A program made the translations under genes and the position numbers. A DNA stretch of 64,000 nt, taken from the NCBI GenBank assembly GCA_946406115.1, contig OX291547.1, positions 6,205,001 through 6,269,000 on the forward strand. The letters are read 5' to 3'. This DNA comes from Apoda limacodes. Lineage: Eukaryota; Arthropoda; Insecta; Lepidoptera; Limacodidae. The notes beneath the pieces are model-generated. The model searched no databases, was not told the origin of the DNA, and saw only the letters and a list, made by a program, of their open reading frames with translations. Of this stretch, positions 1 to 10,652 are shown in pieces (position 1 is the first letter of the stretch; each line of letters opens with the position of its first letter).

Positions 1-712
1 AGTAAACAATATTTACAAGATAATTAATGACAAGAGAGTAGATATTGATACCAGGAGATCGGCAGTTACTGCCGTGTTTACGCAAGTCCCCGAGCTCGAG
101 CTACTTGCCGGCACGCGTGCGCTGATCTATGGCGCAACCTCCCATCATTATTCCCATTACGATCGAGCGAGCGCGTTTGCAATACCGGCACACCCGTCTC
201 ATACTAAATGGTGACTTGACAACTTTACTCCAAGTAATTTTCTGTAAAGCGCTTTTGTAAGGGCTACTACACTTTATTAGTTTGATCGATGATGTAATAC
301 ATTTCTTGTATTGTAATTTTCCAGCCTCTCTCCTCTCTCCATATTAGTACCACTACATATATCTAGTATTGTATATTGTACAAACTCACTACAGATAAAA
401 AAAGCGAAGCGAAGTGACGAAGATGCAAAAAATGTGGCCATTGCAGTATGAAATCAGGCTAATGTACATAGGGCAGAATTCTTGGGATGGACTAATATTT
501 GTAGTAATGACATGTCAAGCTAACGGAAAATGACCAAATATACACAGGCAATAACTACTTAAATAAATACATTTTGTTGTTCCTATTTTATCAAAGAGTA
601 GGGTTAAGAACAAAGTGTATTTTCGATTTCATGTTTTGGCTTCTCATATTTATTATGTTCAGGTGCTTTGCAATTCTTAATATGAAAATACGACAGCCAA
701 TTGTATGCATAA
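1..712. other. unassigned sequence, no gene seen
   Basis: No long open frame or recognised repeat. Positions 60-190 are more GC-rich than the surroundings, with the palindromic string GAGCTCGAGC and several CG dinucleotides; the rest is AT-rich. It could be the edge of a repeat or of a regulatory region that starts outside the window. Confidence 0.4.
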
Positions 713-720
713 GTGTAATC

Positions 721-1706
721 TAGGGTTTCTGGTTTTTCGACAATTTTTATTTCTCTAGGCACGAGAATTCTCGATCAGGATTTCTCGAGTTTCTCGAGAA
801 ATTTGGAATTTTTTTAATAAAACCCGATGTTATTTTAATAATTAAAAATAAGACTAATAGATGAGATCAATGAAATAAAATGGTAGATTTTAGTTACCAA
901 AAATTTCAGTTCTTAACAACAAACCAGAAGTTAAACTAACTACATTTTGGCTGGTCTATTTAAAAACAAAGAGTAGGGTAGTACTTAACTTTTTATAATT
1001 ATTATTATTGTTTCCAAACGTAAAACAGTCTTTAATTAAATAAAAAATATTTCGTAAAATTAAATAAATGAGTACATTGCTTACAACGAACAAAAACGCC
1101 TTTTATGTTTTTTCATCATAATGACTCGTAAACAGTTTCATTACGTGCAGGCAAAGCAGGTACTAAGACCACAATTACTCCCACATATTGTTTATTTGTA
1201 AATTTTACTTTTATCATAAAAAAGCGCGCGTTCAAAATATCAACTAAGTATCCAATATACTATAATAATATAATATATAAGCCAAAAGTTCTTAATTCAT
1301 AATTCTCTAGATTTCTAGCGCCATCTGGCGGTGGCATTGTTTTCTACCTCTTTTCCCGCTATTTTAATTGTGTTCGGAGAGTTTTTTATTCACTTTATAT
1401 TTTTATTTATTTACTCGCGAATGTGATCAAAAGAAAAATGTGTATAACATGGGCGGTACGGAAATCACAAAATCATATCATTAAAGCCTTTGGCTTTCGC
1501 CTTAGGCTTCTAAATAACCTCTCGTTAGTAATTTTCCCCTTATTACTCTTAAAACACAATGTACTAATAAACTTTTTATTTCGATTTTATTTTTTTATTA
1601 CCTATAGCGCACGAAATTATTTTTTTTCAAGTTCTCAAGGCGTCGAGTTTTTTTTTCTGTTTCGACTAAAGATAAATTTCTCGAGAATTCTCGAGCAGAA
1701 ACCCTT
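721..1706. mobile_element. non-autonomous hAT-type DNA transposon
   Basis: A 986-bp element bounded by short terminal inverted repeats, TAGGGTTTCTG on the left and AAGGGTTTCTG (reverse complement) on the right. It is flanked by a perfect 8-bp direct duplication, GTGTAATC, at 713-720 and 1707-1714. An 8-bp duplication and ends of the form YARNG are the hallmarks of hAT elements. Subterminal palindromes built on CTCGAGAATTCTCGAG occur near both ends (about 760-815 and 1678-1696) and could be transposase-binding sites (inference). There is no transposase frame, so it would have to be mobilised in trans. The perfect duplication argues for a fairly recent insertion. Confidence 0.75.
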
Positions 1707-1720
1707 GTGTAATCTAAGTA

Positions 1721-2230
1721 CAGTAATACCCCGGACTTACGCGATAGGTGGGACCAAGCGCTATCCGTGTAAGTCGAATTCGCGTAAGTCGGGGTACAAT
1801 TTTGCATATAAAGACATACAAAGTATGTTTAATTGGGACCGGATACTAAATAAAACATTAATTAAGGAAATAAATGTGTAACTAATTGTAGATAATATGA
1901 CAAATCTGAATCCGAATAAACACAATCTGAAGTTATTTTGATGTAGAAGGTTTCATAAAATCTAACAAAGTCGTCTGACGAGTCAATAATTTATAATAAT
2001 AATGTTAAGTTTACACTTCAAATATAATGTTTTTCTTTTCTTGTTTAAAGCAAAAGAGTCGGTTATACTTCGTTTGGATGCCATAATACTTAGTACATAT
2101 CTTAGGTCATCGCACAACACACAAAATCCTTATTTTCTTGTACCTACGCGTCGATTCCGCGATACACGTCTAAGCCTGAAGTAACTCCGAATTCGCGTAT
2201 GTCGAGGTAGTGTAAGTCGGGGTATTACTG
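1721..2230. mobile_element. pogo/Tigger-type MITE
   Basis: A 510-bp element starting CAGTAATACCCC and ending, in reverse complement, with CAGTAATACCCCGACTTAC. It is flanked by TA at 1719-1720 and 2231-2232, the target duplication of Tc1/mariner/pogo elements. CAG-starting ends containing CGACTTAC resemble pogo/Tigger families. Further copies of the GTAAGTCG motif lie inside both ends (about 1770-1795 and 2185-2220). No transposase is encoded. It begins 14 bp after the end of the hAT element. Confidence 0.72.
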
Positions 2231-2538
2231 TATACCAGTTTTCATTAAATGATCTATACATACTTCTGAACTGAGTGCATATTACTTCTGCTGCATTTTA
2301 TTGAGAGCTATGACATCGCTTAGGCATTGAAATCGTTCTGTTCACCATACAGGAACACGGCATCCTGACATGGGGGCCTTGTAGCTCTATGCTGTTCACC
2401 AAATGTTAACAAACAATTTGGCCGTTTCTCTTTTTGGCGGCGCATCCACTGATCTACCTACTATGCATGTGCAGCCAATGCGTTGAATGCGGTCCGGAGG
2501 TCAACAGAACAATCGAATGTGCGTATGGTAGCATAGAT
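2231..2538. other. unassigned sequence
   Basis: No coding region or repeat recognised. Composition is slightly richer in GC than the surroundings between 2380 and 2520. Confidence 0.35.
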
Positions 2539-2888
2539 CAATGCTTATAATGCTTTTCATCAAAACGCCCCTTTTTTAGAATACCTAACTAAAATGATAC
2601 GAACTATATAATATTTACATGCATCACATATTAGGGCAGCGACATTTTACACTTCGGTATCATAAGTTTTTGGCAGTCTCCATTCGTCTAAAGTTAGTAA
2701 ACGCATAGAGAGCATAGAGCGCATTCAATGCTTATAATGCTTGTCAACAAAACGCCCCTTTTTAGAATACCGAACTAAACTGATACGAACTATATAATAT
2801 TTACATGCATCAAATATTAGGGCAGCGACATTTTACACTTCGGTATCATAAGTTTTTGGCAGTCTCCATTCGTCTAAAGTAAGTAAAT
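2539..2888. repeat. tandem duplication, about 187-bp period
   Basis: Two copies in direct orientation, 2539-2702 and 2726-2888, each running from CAATGCTTATAATGC to GTCTCCATTCGTCTAAAG. They are nearly identical, with small differences around 2555-2600 and 2742-2785. A short linker containing GCATAGAG repeats separates them. This is a local duplication, not a transposon copy, as far as can be seen. Confidence 0.85.
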
Positions 2889-3013
2889 CGGTCATGTATT
2901 TATTTAATTTAGGTCATGTGGGCAGTAGGTTTCACTAAAAAATACAGGGCAATTTAGACAATCAAACTATTGCGGACTCTGGCTCGCAACACAAATATAT
3001 ATGAAATATTATA

Positions 3014-3720
3014 GTATCCTAGTAATATTATAAATGTGAAAGTTTGGATGTTAGTTACTTAAGGCGAGGCTTTTATGAGTACTGCACAGTAAAGTGCAAT
3101 AGTTATCTTAACTGTTTTCGACGCACGGTTGAAAATTCATTGCACACGAAAGTAGCCAATAAATGTACATCGAAAAATTTACCTATTTAATTTATTAAAA
3201 ATTTATGGAAACGAATATTAAAATTCCTACCTTGTTGAATATATTATTGTTTCATTCGCGCAGGAATAACTGTAACCGAGCTTAAACGAACCATAGCTTG
3301 CTTGCAAACTTCATTAGTATAATTTTAGGGAGTGGATTTAGAAATTCTACGCCGATAACTGAGTTTAGGGCGGGCGGAGCCGCTGACAAAATCTAGTGTT
3401 TCAAATGCAAAAGTTAGGATATTTGTTAATCAATCACGCTTCAACCTCTCGATGATAGGGATGAAACTCGTCACACACATAGGTAAGGTCCTGTTACATT
3501 CTAGAAAATGCAAAAGTTCCCAAGGGAATAACTATAACGTTTGTTACTGAATTCTGCCGCAATGGAACATCACATTGAGCTGAAATTTCGGAGAAGGACA
3601 TAGGCTTTTTAGCCCGGAAAATTCAAAAGTAAAAATGCTATAACAAACTTCTTTAGTACAATCAAGGAATTGCCGTAAGAATCGATGACCGATAACCAAA
3701 TTTAGGGCGGGTAGACCTAG
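3014..3720 (+). mobile_element. Helitron-like (Lep1-type) repeat, two adjacent partial copies
   Basis: The first part begins near CTAGTAATATTATAAATG and ends at 3397 with an ATCTAGT terminus after GGCGGAGCCGC. A second, more diverged part (about 3400-3720) repeats the internal landmarks, including a GATAAC..AATTTAGGGCGGG block. The head resembling ACTAATATTATAAATGCGAAAG and the CTAGT end match a Helitron-like family I know from Lepidoptera (from memory). No Rep/helicase frame is present. Confidence 0.55.
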
Positions 3721-4029
3721 TTATTTTTTTTAGCTATTTTTTGATACTTCCTAATATGTAAAAATCAATACTGATTATAAAAATCAGTTCCACAACAACC
3801 TAGATGCTTAAAGCCCATAATGCATACGGAAAGGTAAACACGAAATGCACACGAAAAGGTGGGTAATATTGTTTTGAAAATATTGGCATATTCGTATGTG
3901 AACATTTAACGACTTCTCTCAGTAGTCTTGAAGCCCCTGCTATAAACGGTTTCAATACAGCCGTGAGCCGACATAAACAGAAGGTAGAACGTTCGACAAC
4001 AATTCTGATTTGAGTCGGTATTTTCGTTC

Positions 4030-4125
4030 TACAAGTCACGTGACACCAACTGTACAGCCGCCGCCGCTGTCGCCGCGCCCGCCCGACCTACGTGGAATGC
4101 GCCGCGCAAGCACGTGTCTACAACA
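4030..4125. other. GC-rich, CpG-dense spot
   Basis: A short block of very high GC, dominated by GCCGCC, GCGCC and CCGCCC, in otherwise AT-rich DNA. It opens with the palindrome GTCACGTGAC and has a second CACGTG near its end. One forward frame stays open for about 35 codons (Ala/Pro-rich) but has no start or homology I recognise. A promoter, a small exon or repeat-derived DNA are all possible. Confidence 0.35.
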
Positions 4126-4327
4126 AACTACGCGAAAGCTTACCTTTTTTATTAAATGGTACGTGCATTAGACATCACACCATATCATATTACACTATGT
4201 TTTTATTTGCTGAAACGCTATTTAATTACATTCTCATAATTATGTTTCTATACCTGTCTAATATGATTTAAGTTAATTGCTATTGTATATATTGAAGTAA
4301 ATATTAAGATATTTTTAATTCGTGGAA

Positions 4328-4535
4328 GAAATTAATATTATAAATACAAAAGTAACTGTAACTGTTACCTATTCACGCGTTAACCGCTGTACCGATTAAG
4401 ATGGATTTTGGGTCCCGAAAAAGGACATAGGATACTTGAAAACGTCAAGTGTGAGTCGGTTTTTTTTTCTGGAGTTGCCGTTATAACCTACACCGATAAC
4501 CGAATTTAGGGCGCGAGGAACCGCGGGCTAATTTG
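4328..4535 (+). mobile_element. Helitron-like (Lep1-type) repeat fragment
   Basis: Starts near ATTAATATTATAAATAC and carries the family landmarks in order: CGCTGTACCGATTAAGATG, AAAGGACATAGG, CGTCAAGTGTGAGTCGG and CCGATAACCGAATTTAGGG, then a GAACCGCGGGC block. The CTAGT terminus is lost. It has the same orientation as the copies at 3.0-3.7 kb. Confidence 0.6.
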
Positions 4536-5029
4536 CCATGGAAATAGTTTAAGTCCGTGGAAAGAACATATAGTTTTCTACATTGAACAGAGAAATAAAT
4601 AACTATATAACCTATATGCTATATTTATAATATGTTCGAAGGTTAATTTGATATAATTACAATCGGGATTCCCCATCCCTGAATAGTCTATATTTGACGC
4701 TCCTGCACGATGACGGCATACAAACAATTGTTTGTTTTCTTGGTATACTTTTGTTAGCATTTTGACTTCGTTATAAAATGTGGGAAAGCCACAAAGATGA
4801 TTCGCGATGACTCGAAGTAGTTTGGTAGTAATTAAGAAGTTTAAACAGCAGTACGTCTATTGCTTGACATATTTTGCCAGTTTCCGATCGTTTTGTAACT
4901 TGACTGAGCCGCTTGCAGTCCTTACTTCTTTTCCCGAACTGCGCTCTCCATTCCATACTTTATTTAGTTCTACGAACAATTCGGCCAGCTACTTGCTACT
5001 ATAGCTTGTTTATCCATTAAGTTGAATAC

Positions 5030-5062
5030 CGTAAGCTTGTTTACCACCTTGGTGGTATACTA
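5030..5062 (+). mobile_element. LINE 3'-end remnant
   Basis: A short stretch (CCGTAAGCTTGTTTACCACC then TTGGTGGTATA) matching the extreme 3' end of the LINE that is nearly complete at 54.1-57.8 kb. The sequence that follows is not A-rich. It is a small, old remnant. Confidence 0.6.
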
Positions 5063-5184
5063 AAATCCGCCACTCAACGATTTTTCTCACTATGGAAATT
5101 TCGCCCCCATCCGCCCTAAGGAGAAACTCCAAGAATTATTATTTCTTGTATCCCAGTAACATCTTGCCCTCGAGGTGATTTGAG

Positions 5185-5627
5185 GTGAAGAGGGCGATAT
5201 AGACCAAAAAGCTTATTTCTGTAATACTTACGATGCGTGTATAAATGTACTGAAAATCAGTATACAATATCATATATAGTGTATATACTGTGAGATTTAT
5301 TCGTTATATACTTCTTAAGTAATTTATATCATATTGAAGTCTTGAAATTGATGTATGGAATTTAACGCTTTTACCGTTTTGTGTAGTCACATTTTTTTTA
5401 CTTTTTGCTACAACTTTTAATGCACTCGTAAACAACCAATTGAAATAATTTAGAAGGCTTCGAAAATTTTCATTATAAGTGTTGAACAATGGTCACATCC
5501 AGATTTTTTTTTATCTTAAATACAATAAATGAAAATCACTCAGTAAGGTAACGCAATAGACAAGATTAACATATATTTTTTTTCAATCCTTAAGATGCTA
5601 CAAAATGTACACAAAAACGGCGTATGT
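5185..5627. repeat. dispersed repeat, uninterrupted copy
   Basis: Aligns by eye with 24875-26265, from GAGGGCGATATAG to CACAAAAACGGCGTAT. Shared strings include TTATATACTTCTTAAGTAAT and TGTATGGAATTTAACG. This copy lacks the Tc1-type insertion present in the other, so it serves as an empty-site reference. The family is unclassified and no coding capacity is seen. Confidence 0.8.
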
Positions 5628-5639
5628 ACATCGTAGTTT

Positions 5640-7779
5640 GGAGCTAATGAATTTTATGAATAGCAGTCCGAGTGCGATAGGAGTAGGCCACAAGAAAACA
5701 AATTATAAAAAAATATTTATATATAACAAGAAATTTTAACAATATTATACTCTCGAAGTTGTTGACGAATATAATTTTACCTTGTGAAGTAAAGTACCTA
5801 TAGTCCTACCGCGACCGCTGTGTTGCGCCTTGGAAATGACAGACGCAGATATTAGGGTGGCAGAGGAACGATTTTACGTGTTATTGATACTACAGAATCG
5901 CTACAATATTGATATGGAATTATTTCTTTATATTTATTAAGTAAGGTTAGGTAGGTAAAAATTATTGCTTAGTCAGCTATAAGCTATCGTATATTTAGTG
6001 TTCTTGCAAATATTATTTTTTTCCTAACTTTCTATAAATAGGAATTAATCAGTTCATAGTATTACATGTCTTGAGATCCATCTTTGGATATTTGATCACG
6101 TGTGCATATAACGTACACAGCTACTCCACCCTGCACCTTTTACCTAGGGCGCAGTGCAGCGGTGGGGAATGGAGCAGTGAAAGTCAAAATTCGAGAAAGA
6201 AGTCTCTAAGAAGAATCTAACTTGACTGGTCAGCTTTTGGGTCGTTGTGTTAAATAATTTCGGACAAAATACCTCAGTGTCTAAAGACGGGAGTCTAGAA
6301 ACAGTTTGAGTTGCAGGAATAATTTACGATACAGAAACTTGGTATCTAAATGTGAGCCTTAGAGTCGGGCTATGGAGATAGCTATTCTAAGTGTTACTTA
6401 TGACCTGGTCAGATTCGCAAATAGCCACTGGATCACTGCAAAGATCAGGGAATTGATTCCAATCTAGATTCAATATAGCGCCCTCGCCGTAAACATATTA
6501 TTTTGATCCTTTGTGATACAATATTCTATTTCATGCTGATAGAAAGTTCCCCCAAATATTTTTTGTTATGTATACTTTTTCTCACGTCGTGACAGTGCAT
6601 ATCTACAATTGGGTTTATTCGTTTTTTATATTTAGAAAATCATAATAAAAGAACTATAACAAACCAATATCTTTTGTCAAACAAAATATGACGAACTAGT
6701 GGATATCACCAGCTAAATATCATTACACAAAGTAATACCTATATAGCTAGGTATCACTATAAAGAATTCTTCATTCAGGTATCTAAAAAGAAATACGTTT
6801 TAAGTATTGTATTTCAGTAGCATCCGTTAGATGTAAATCGAGTCACGCGGTATGTTCGTACAGTATATGAATGAATGGGGAATGCCCTAGCGCATGCAAT
6901 CGTCGAGCGTGGGCAAAGTTCTCACGCCATGTTTATCTATCCATATATCTATCTCATATATCTCAGCTGGTGTCCACATTTTTTGTCTAATCTCAGAATT
7001 TTTCTTGCTTTAAATTAAAACTGTGATTTATTAAATTAGAATAATTATGTTCCGTCCGTAAGAATAAATTTTCGATTAAAGTATTTAACATTAATAAAAA
7101 TTGTAATTGATATTATTAAAGGACATAAAAAGGAGTATTTGTAATTTCAACTAGAAAAAATGCTAGTTTTAAAAACAACTTTGTTTTTAGTTCGTTAAAG
7201 TGGGATGTACAAACAATTGACTGATCGATAAACAGTCAGTCCCTAACACCTGTTTTACGAACAAGATGATGAAATTCTGTGATGCTTTCCTCTACAAAAA
7301 AAATCAAAGTTTGGAAAGCTCCTATGGGATAAGATACAATGGCGAGGACCTAGAACCAAAACATCATATTCATGTTTTCAATAGCAGAAGTAAACTCAAA
7401 GGCAGAACAGGATTTATCTAGTCACTTTACCATTGTTGTATTTATACCAGTCCAAAGAGCTAAGTGTGATGCATCTTCATGTCACACAAAAGTAAGTGAT
7501 TTGTTTAGCTGACAGTTAATCATATTGCTGCAGCACGGCGCGGGCGGTCCAAGCCGACATTCGCTTTAATTCGCGACAGTCGCGGAACTATTTCGGGAGA
7601 ATGACTCAACTCTCATGATTGTCACTGATTAATGTAAGCGATAACTACTGCTGTTTATTTGCGTTTTATGGAACTATTATTTGCGTATTATAGCATCATT
7701 GTCTTAGTATTTTCATTACTAATTAAAATGCACGTGTAGCGTAGTTATTACTTTTAATTTTAGGATTTCTTTTCGGATA
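5640..7779. other. unassigned sequence, no gene seen
   Basis: AT-rich with no recognised element. A small GC-rich patch near 7535-7600 contains the hairpin-forming CGCGACAGTCGCG. Confidence 0.4.
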
Positions 7780-7985
7780 GAGTCTTTTCCTTAATTTCTC
7801 AAGTGCACTGAATATTCACACCACTGGCTTTCGATGAAGGAAAATATCGTACCTGCATACCTCAGAAAAAAAGACGTATGTGAAGTCCACAATCCGCACT
7901 GGGCCCGCGTGTGGACAATGGCCCAAATCACCCTCACTGAGTGTAGGCCGCGCCCCAAATGTGGGGACATATAAGGCTGATGAGG
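7780..7985 (+). mobile_element. SINE fragment (tail portion)
   Basis: Carries body and tail blocks of a lepidopteran tRNA-derived SINE: TTAATTTCTCAAGTGCAC, a CACCACTGGCTTTCGAT block, AATCCGCACTGGGCC, ACAATGGCCCAAATC and the GTAGGCCG..GGGGACATATAAGGC tail. The tRNA-like head with A and B boxes is missing. The same blocks occur in the copies at 15.2-15.96 kb and, in part, 18.28-18.34 kb. Confidence 0.65.
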
Positions 7986-8058
7986 TGTAGCGTAATTGAT
8001 TAAAAATAATTTGGTCATTAACTAGGTAAAGTATTTTGCACACATGAACCACAGTTCT

Positions 8059-8221
8059 GGGAGCTTATTGGGAACAGTCTCGAGCTATTCGAAGTCTGGA
8101 ATTCGAGAGAAAAATTTATGGAAGTACATTCACGGTTTTCGAGAGGTAAGTTAGAATTCAATACATTTTTGTCTCGAGTTCCAGAGTTCGAATAGCTCAA
8201 GACTATTCCCAATTAGGTCCC
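8059..8221. repeat. foldback (long inverted repeat)
   Basis: Left arm 8059-8109 and right arm 8171-8221 are reverse complements at about 44 of 51 positions by eye. Both contain GAGCTATTCGAA and an ATTGGGAA outer block. The spacer is about 60 bp. It lies 74 bp beyond the SINE tail. It could be a small foldback transposon; no target duplication was identified. Confidence 0.7.
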
Positions 8222-9245
8222 TTGAGTCATAATGCTTAAAGCGAAAGTTTCGATCGATATAGCTATATATACCTACGTCTTCTACTAGGAGTACAAAGTA
8301 CATACAATGAGTCGTGATAACCGTGCCAAATTGTCTCTCACATGCACCTCATTAGTACTAGGATGACAAGATTTAAGAATTACTATTTTGTCATTCTACT
8401 CAGTTAATATAATTCGAAGAAATTTTTCATTGTTTTCCTACAAACGATTCTGGCATAATCTGCTTTTCAATTTGAGGTATTACTAGATTCTAGCTTTTCG
8501 AGCTAACAAATAAACGAACATGGCCCTCTGTAATCCGACTAATTTGAAAATCAACCTCGTATCGAACGCTTTGATCTCCTGTAGACACACAAAATGAGCA
8601 CCATTTTCGTGTCTAAAATAGCTTCGGATGTTGTTCGTCTCGAAGAGGTTAACAACACGGAGAAAGACAAAAAAAAAACGAACAGATTTTCTTAGAATAC
8701 AAACGAATGTATGCCAGGCAGCAACTAAGAACCTTAAAGATGATGGGAAACTGCAATTAAAATAAACTGGACCGCGACTAATAAACCCAGTTTCCTTTTA
8801 AATCGGTTACATTTTGAAGCAGATCGTCGACGATTTCTTACTGCCAAATATACACCCAGCTGCACAGTGGTTGTTGTTAAAATCGTGAAAAACACCGTTT
8901 TATCCAAACTAGCGGGTTTGATGATTGAAGTTTTATATCCTTCAACGTTTACGATTCGAGTTGGTACAAGGATATAAAACGATTTACGTCGATTGGCACG
9001 TAACACTCATCGTCATATACGGTGTTAAATTCAATATATTATCTTACCGTTAATGATAAACGCATCAATCGAAATAATAAAGTCTTGTGTTACCTGGAAC
9101 AAAGACAAAATACTAATATTAATGTGGAACTACAATGTGTTTTTAATAAAATATTGTTTTAGTTACTATCTCATTAAAGACATTTTAAATTGAACATATT
9201 GATTACCTCAAATCGCACAAAAAATCGCGAAATTCTGCTGAATAA
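8222..9245. other. unassigned sequence, no gene seen
   Basis: No repeat with another copy in the window, and no coding signature. Confidence 0.4.
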
Positions 9246-9479
9246 TTTTTTTTTTATACCACTAAGGTGGCAAACAAGCCTACGGTCCGCCTGATGGTAA
9301 GCGGTCACCGTAGCCTATAGACGCTTGCAACACCAAGGGCATCACTCGCGCGTTGCCGACCCTTCAGAAATCTAATAACTTCTTTTTTGAAGACCTCCAT
9401 ACTGTAGTATTAGAGTACTTAGAGAAAACCTTGGCAGGGAGCTCATTCCACAACCTAAGCGTTCGCGGGAGGAAGTTTT
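9246..9479 (-). mobile_element. 5'-truncated LINE copy (3' end)
   Basis: Reads on the minus strand as the last part of the LINE ORF plus 3' end and a poly(A) tail (poly(T) at 9246-9255 on the given strand). It shares GGTGGCAAACAAGC and the block around GTCACCGTAGCCTAT with the near-complete element at 54.1-57.8 kb. It stops at AGGAAGTTTT and is followed by a (TTTCA)n run. Confidence 0.85.
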
Positions 9480-10411
9480 ATTTCATTTCATTTCATTCAA
9501 TCATGTAGTGCTATTACCTATAGATACAGTAGTGTAACCGAACGCGGATGAAGGGCCATAACTAGTCGAGCTATTGACTGCAACTCCACCGATGTTTATA
9601 AAACGCGAGTATAATAATTAAAAACAAATCGATTTAACAAGTTTTTTTCAAATAATCTGATTATATGTAAAATACCAAAAAGACAATAAATCATAAGATC
9701 TGGTTCTATGGTAAGTAGATGTATAAGCTCAATAAACATAAGAGACTTAGCAAATTCAACAATATTGTATTTTCGACATCTTTGTAACATAGTCAGCAGT
9801 TACGACACAACTATATGAAAGCCGTAAGCACAGACCTGTTTCCTTATTGCGGTTTTATTCGCAGCGGTGACCTTAGCGCACGTGCGCCATAACGTCCTGC
9901 TGGATTACGGGCCGGCTATAACTTCGAGCTCATATAGTAAGAAAAATGGATTTCTTGAATAAGGCGACTTGCACCTTTTACTTTTTAATTACAATGATGT
10001 GGGGTGAATTTGTAAGACTTACGTCGATTTATGCTTAGCTAAGCGAAATCGTTCAAACCGTAGGTCAATTTCAGCGGTCAAAAAATGTTAAAAAACCTTA
10101 CAGTAAGGTAGCTTCAGAATTAACTTTCTACCTTGATTATAGTATAAATCGTTAAAACGCTTTACGTTTACAACTTTGTTAAAACTCTACCATAAACACG
10201 GCAAAATTCGCTTTATAAAAGGTTAGAAGTTTTCTTATTCCGTCGCTCTGATAGGACGTTTTACGAGCAAGTTTATAATAGTTTAGTGGATAGTTTAAAT
10301 CACACTAACGAAACATACCAACGGCTGAAGAAAAGTCAATATAATTGGTATAAAGGCCAAAAACGACTAAATGTAATAAGAATAAAATCGCCTTCCTTAG
10401 TAGAAACCGTT
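9480..10411. other. unassigned sequence
   Basis: Starts with a short (TTTCA)n simple repeat. A perfect 12-bp palindrome, GCGCACGTGCGC, lies near 9876-9887. Nothing else recognised. Confidence 0.4.
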
Positions 10412-10652
10412 GTGACTTACAGCGTAAAGGTGTATTTAACCAGCAGCGATGTCATTTGGATCGCAGATTCGGTTACAATGTTAAGTTTCAGAAGTGACTT
10501 ACAACGTGAAGTCGTATTTAACCAGCATCGATGTCATATAGATCGCTGATTCAGTTAATATGTTAAGTTTCAGTAGTGAGTTACAGCGTAAAGGCGTATT
10601 TAACCAGCAGTGATATCATATGGATCGCAGACTCGGTTACAATGTTAAGTTA
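10412..10652. repeat. minisatellite, three copies of 82 bp
   Basis: Three direct copies begin at 10412, 10494 and 10576, each starting GTGA(C/G)TTACA and containing GTATTTAACCAGCA, a GATGTCAT..GATCGC block and ATGTTAAGTT. The spacing is exactly 82 bp in both intervals. The first copies give a short open frame (10286-10549), but the third copy and flanks do not continue it, so I do not call a gene. Confidence 0.85.

Noticed and set aside
1423..1881. 152-codon open frame
   Set aside because: It runs across the right end of the hAT element and into the pogo MITE, so it is a chance fusion of two insertions.
10412..10652. CRISPR-like array
   Set aside because: The three 82-bp units are contiguous without unique spacers; a minisatellite in an animal genome.
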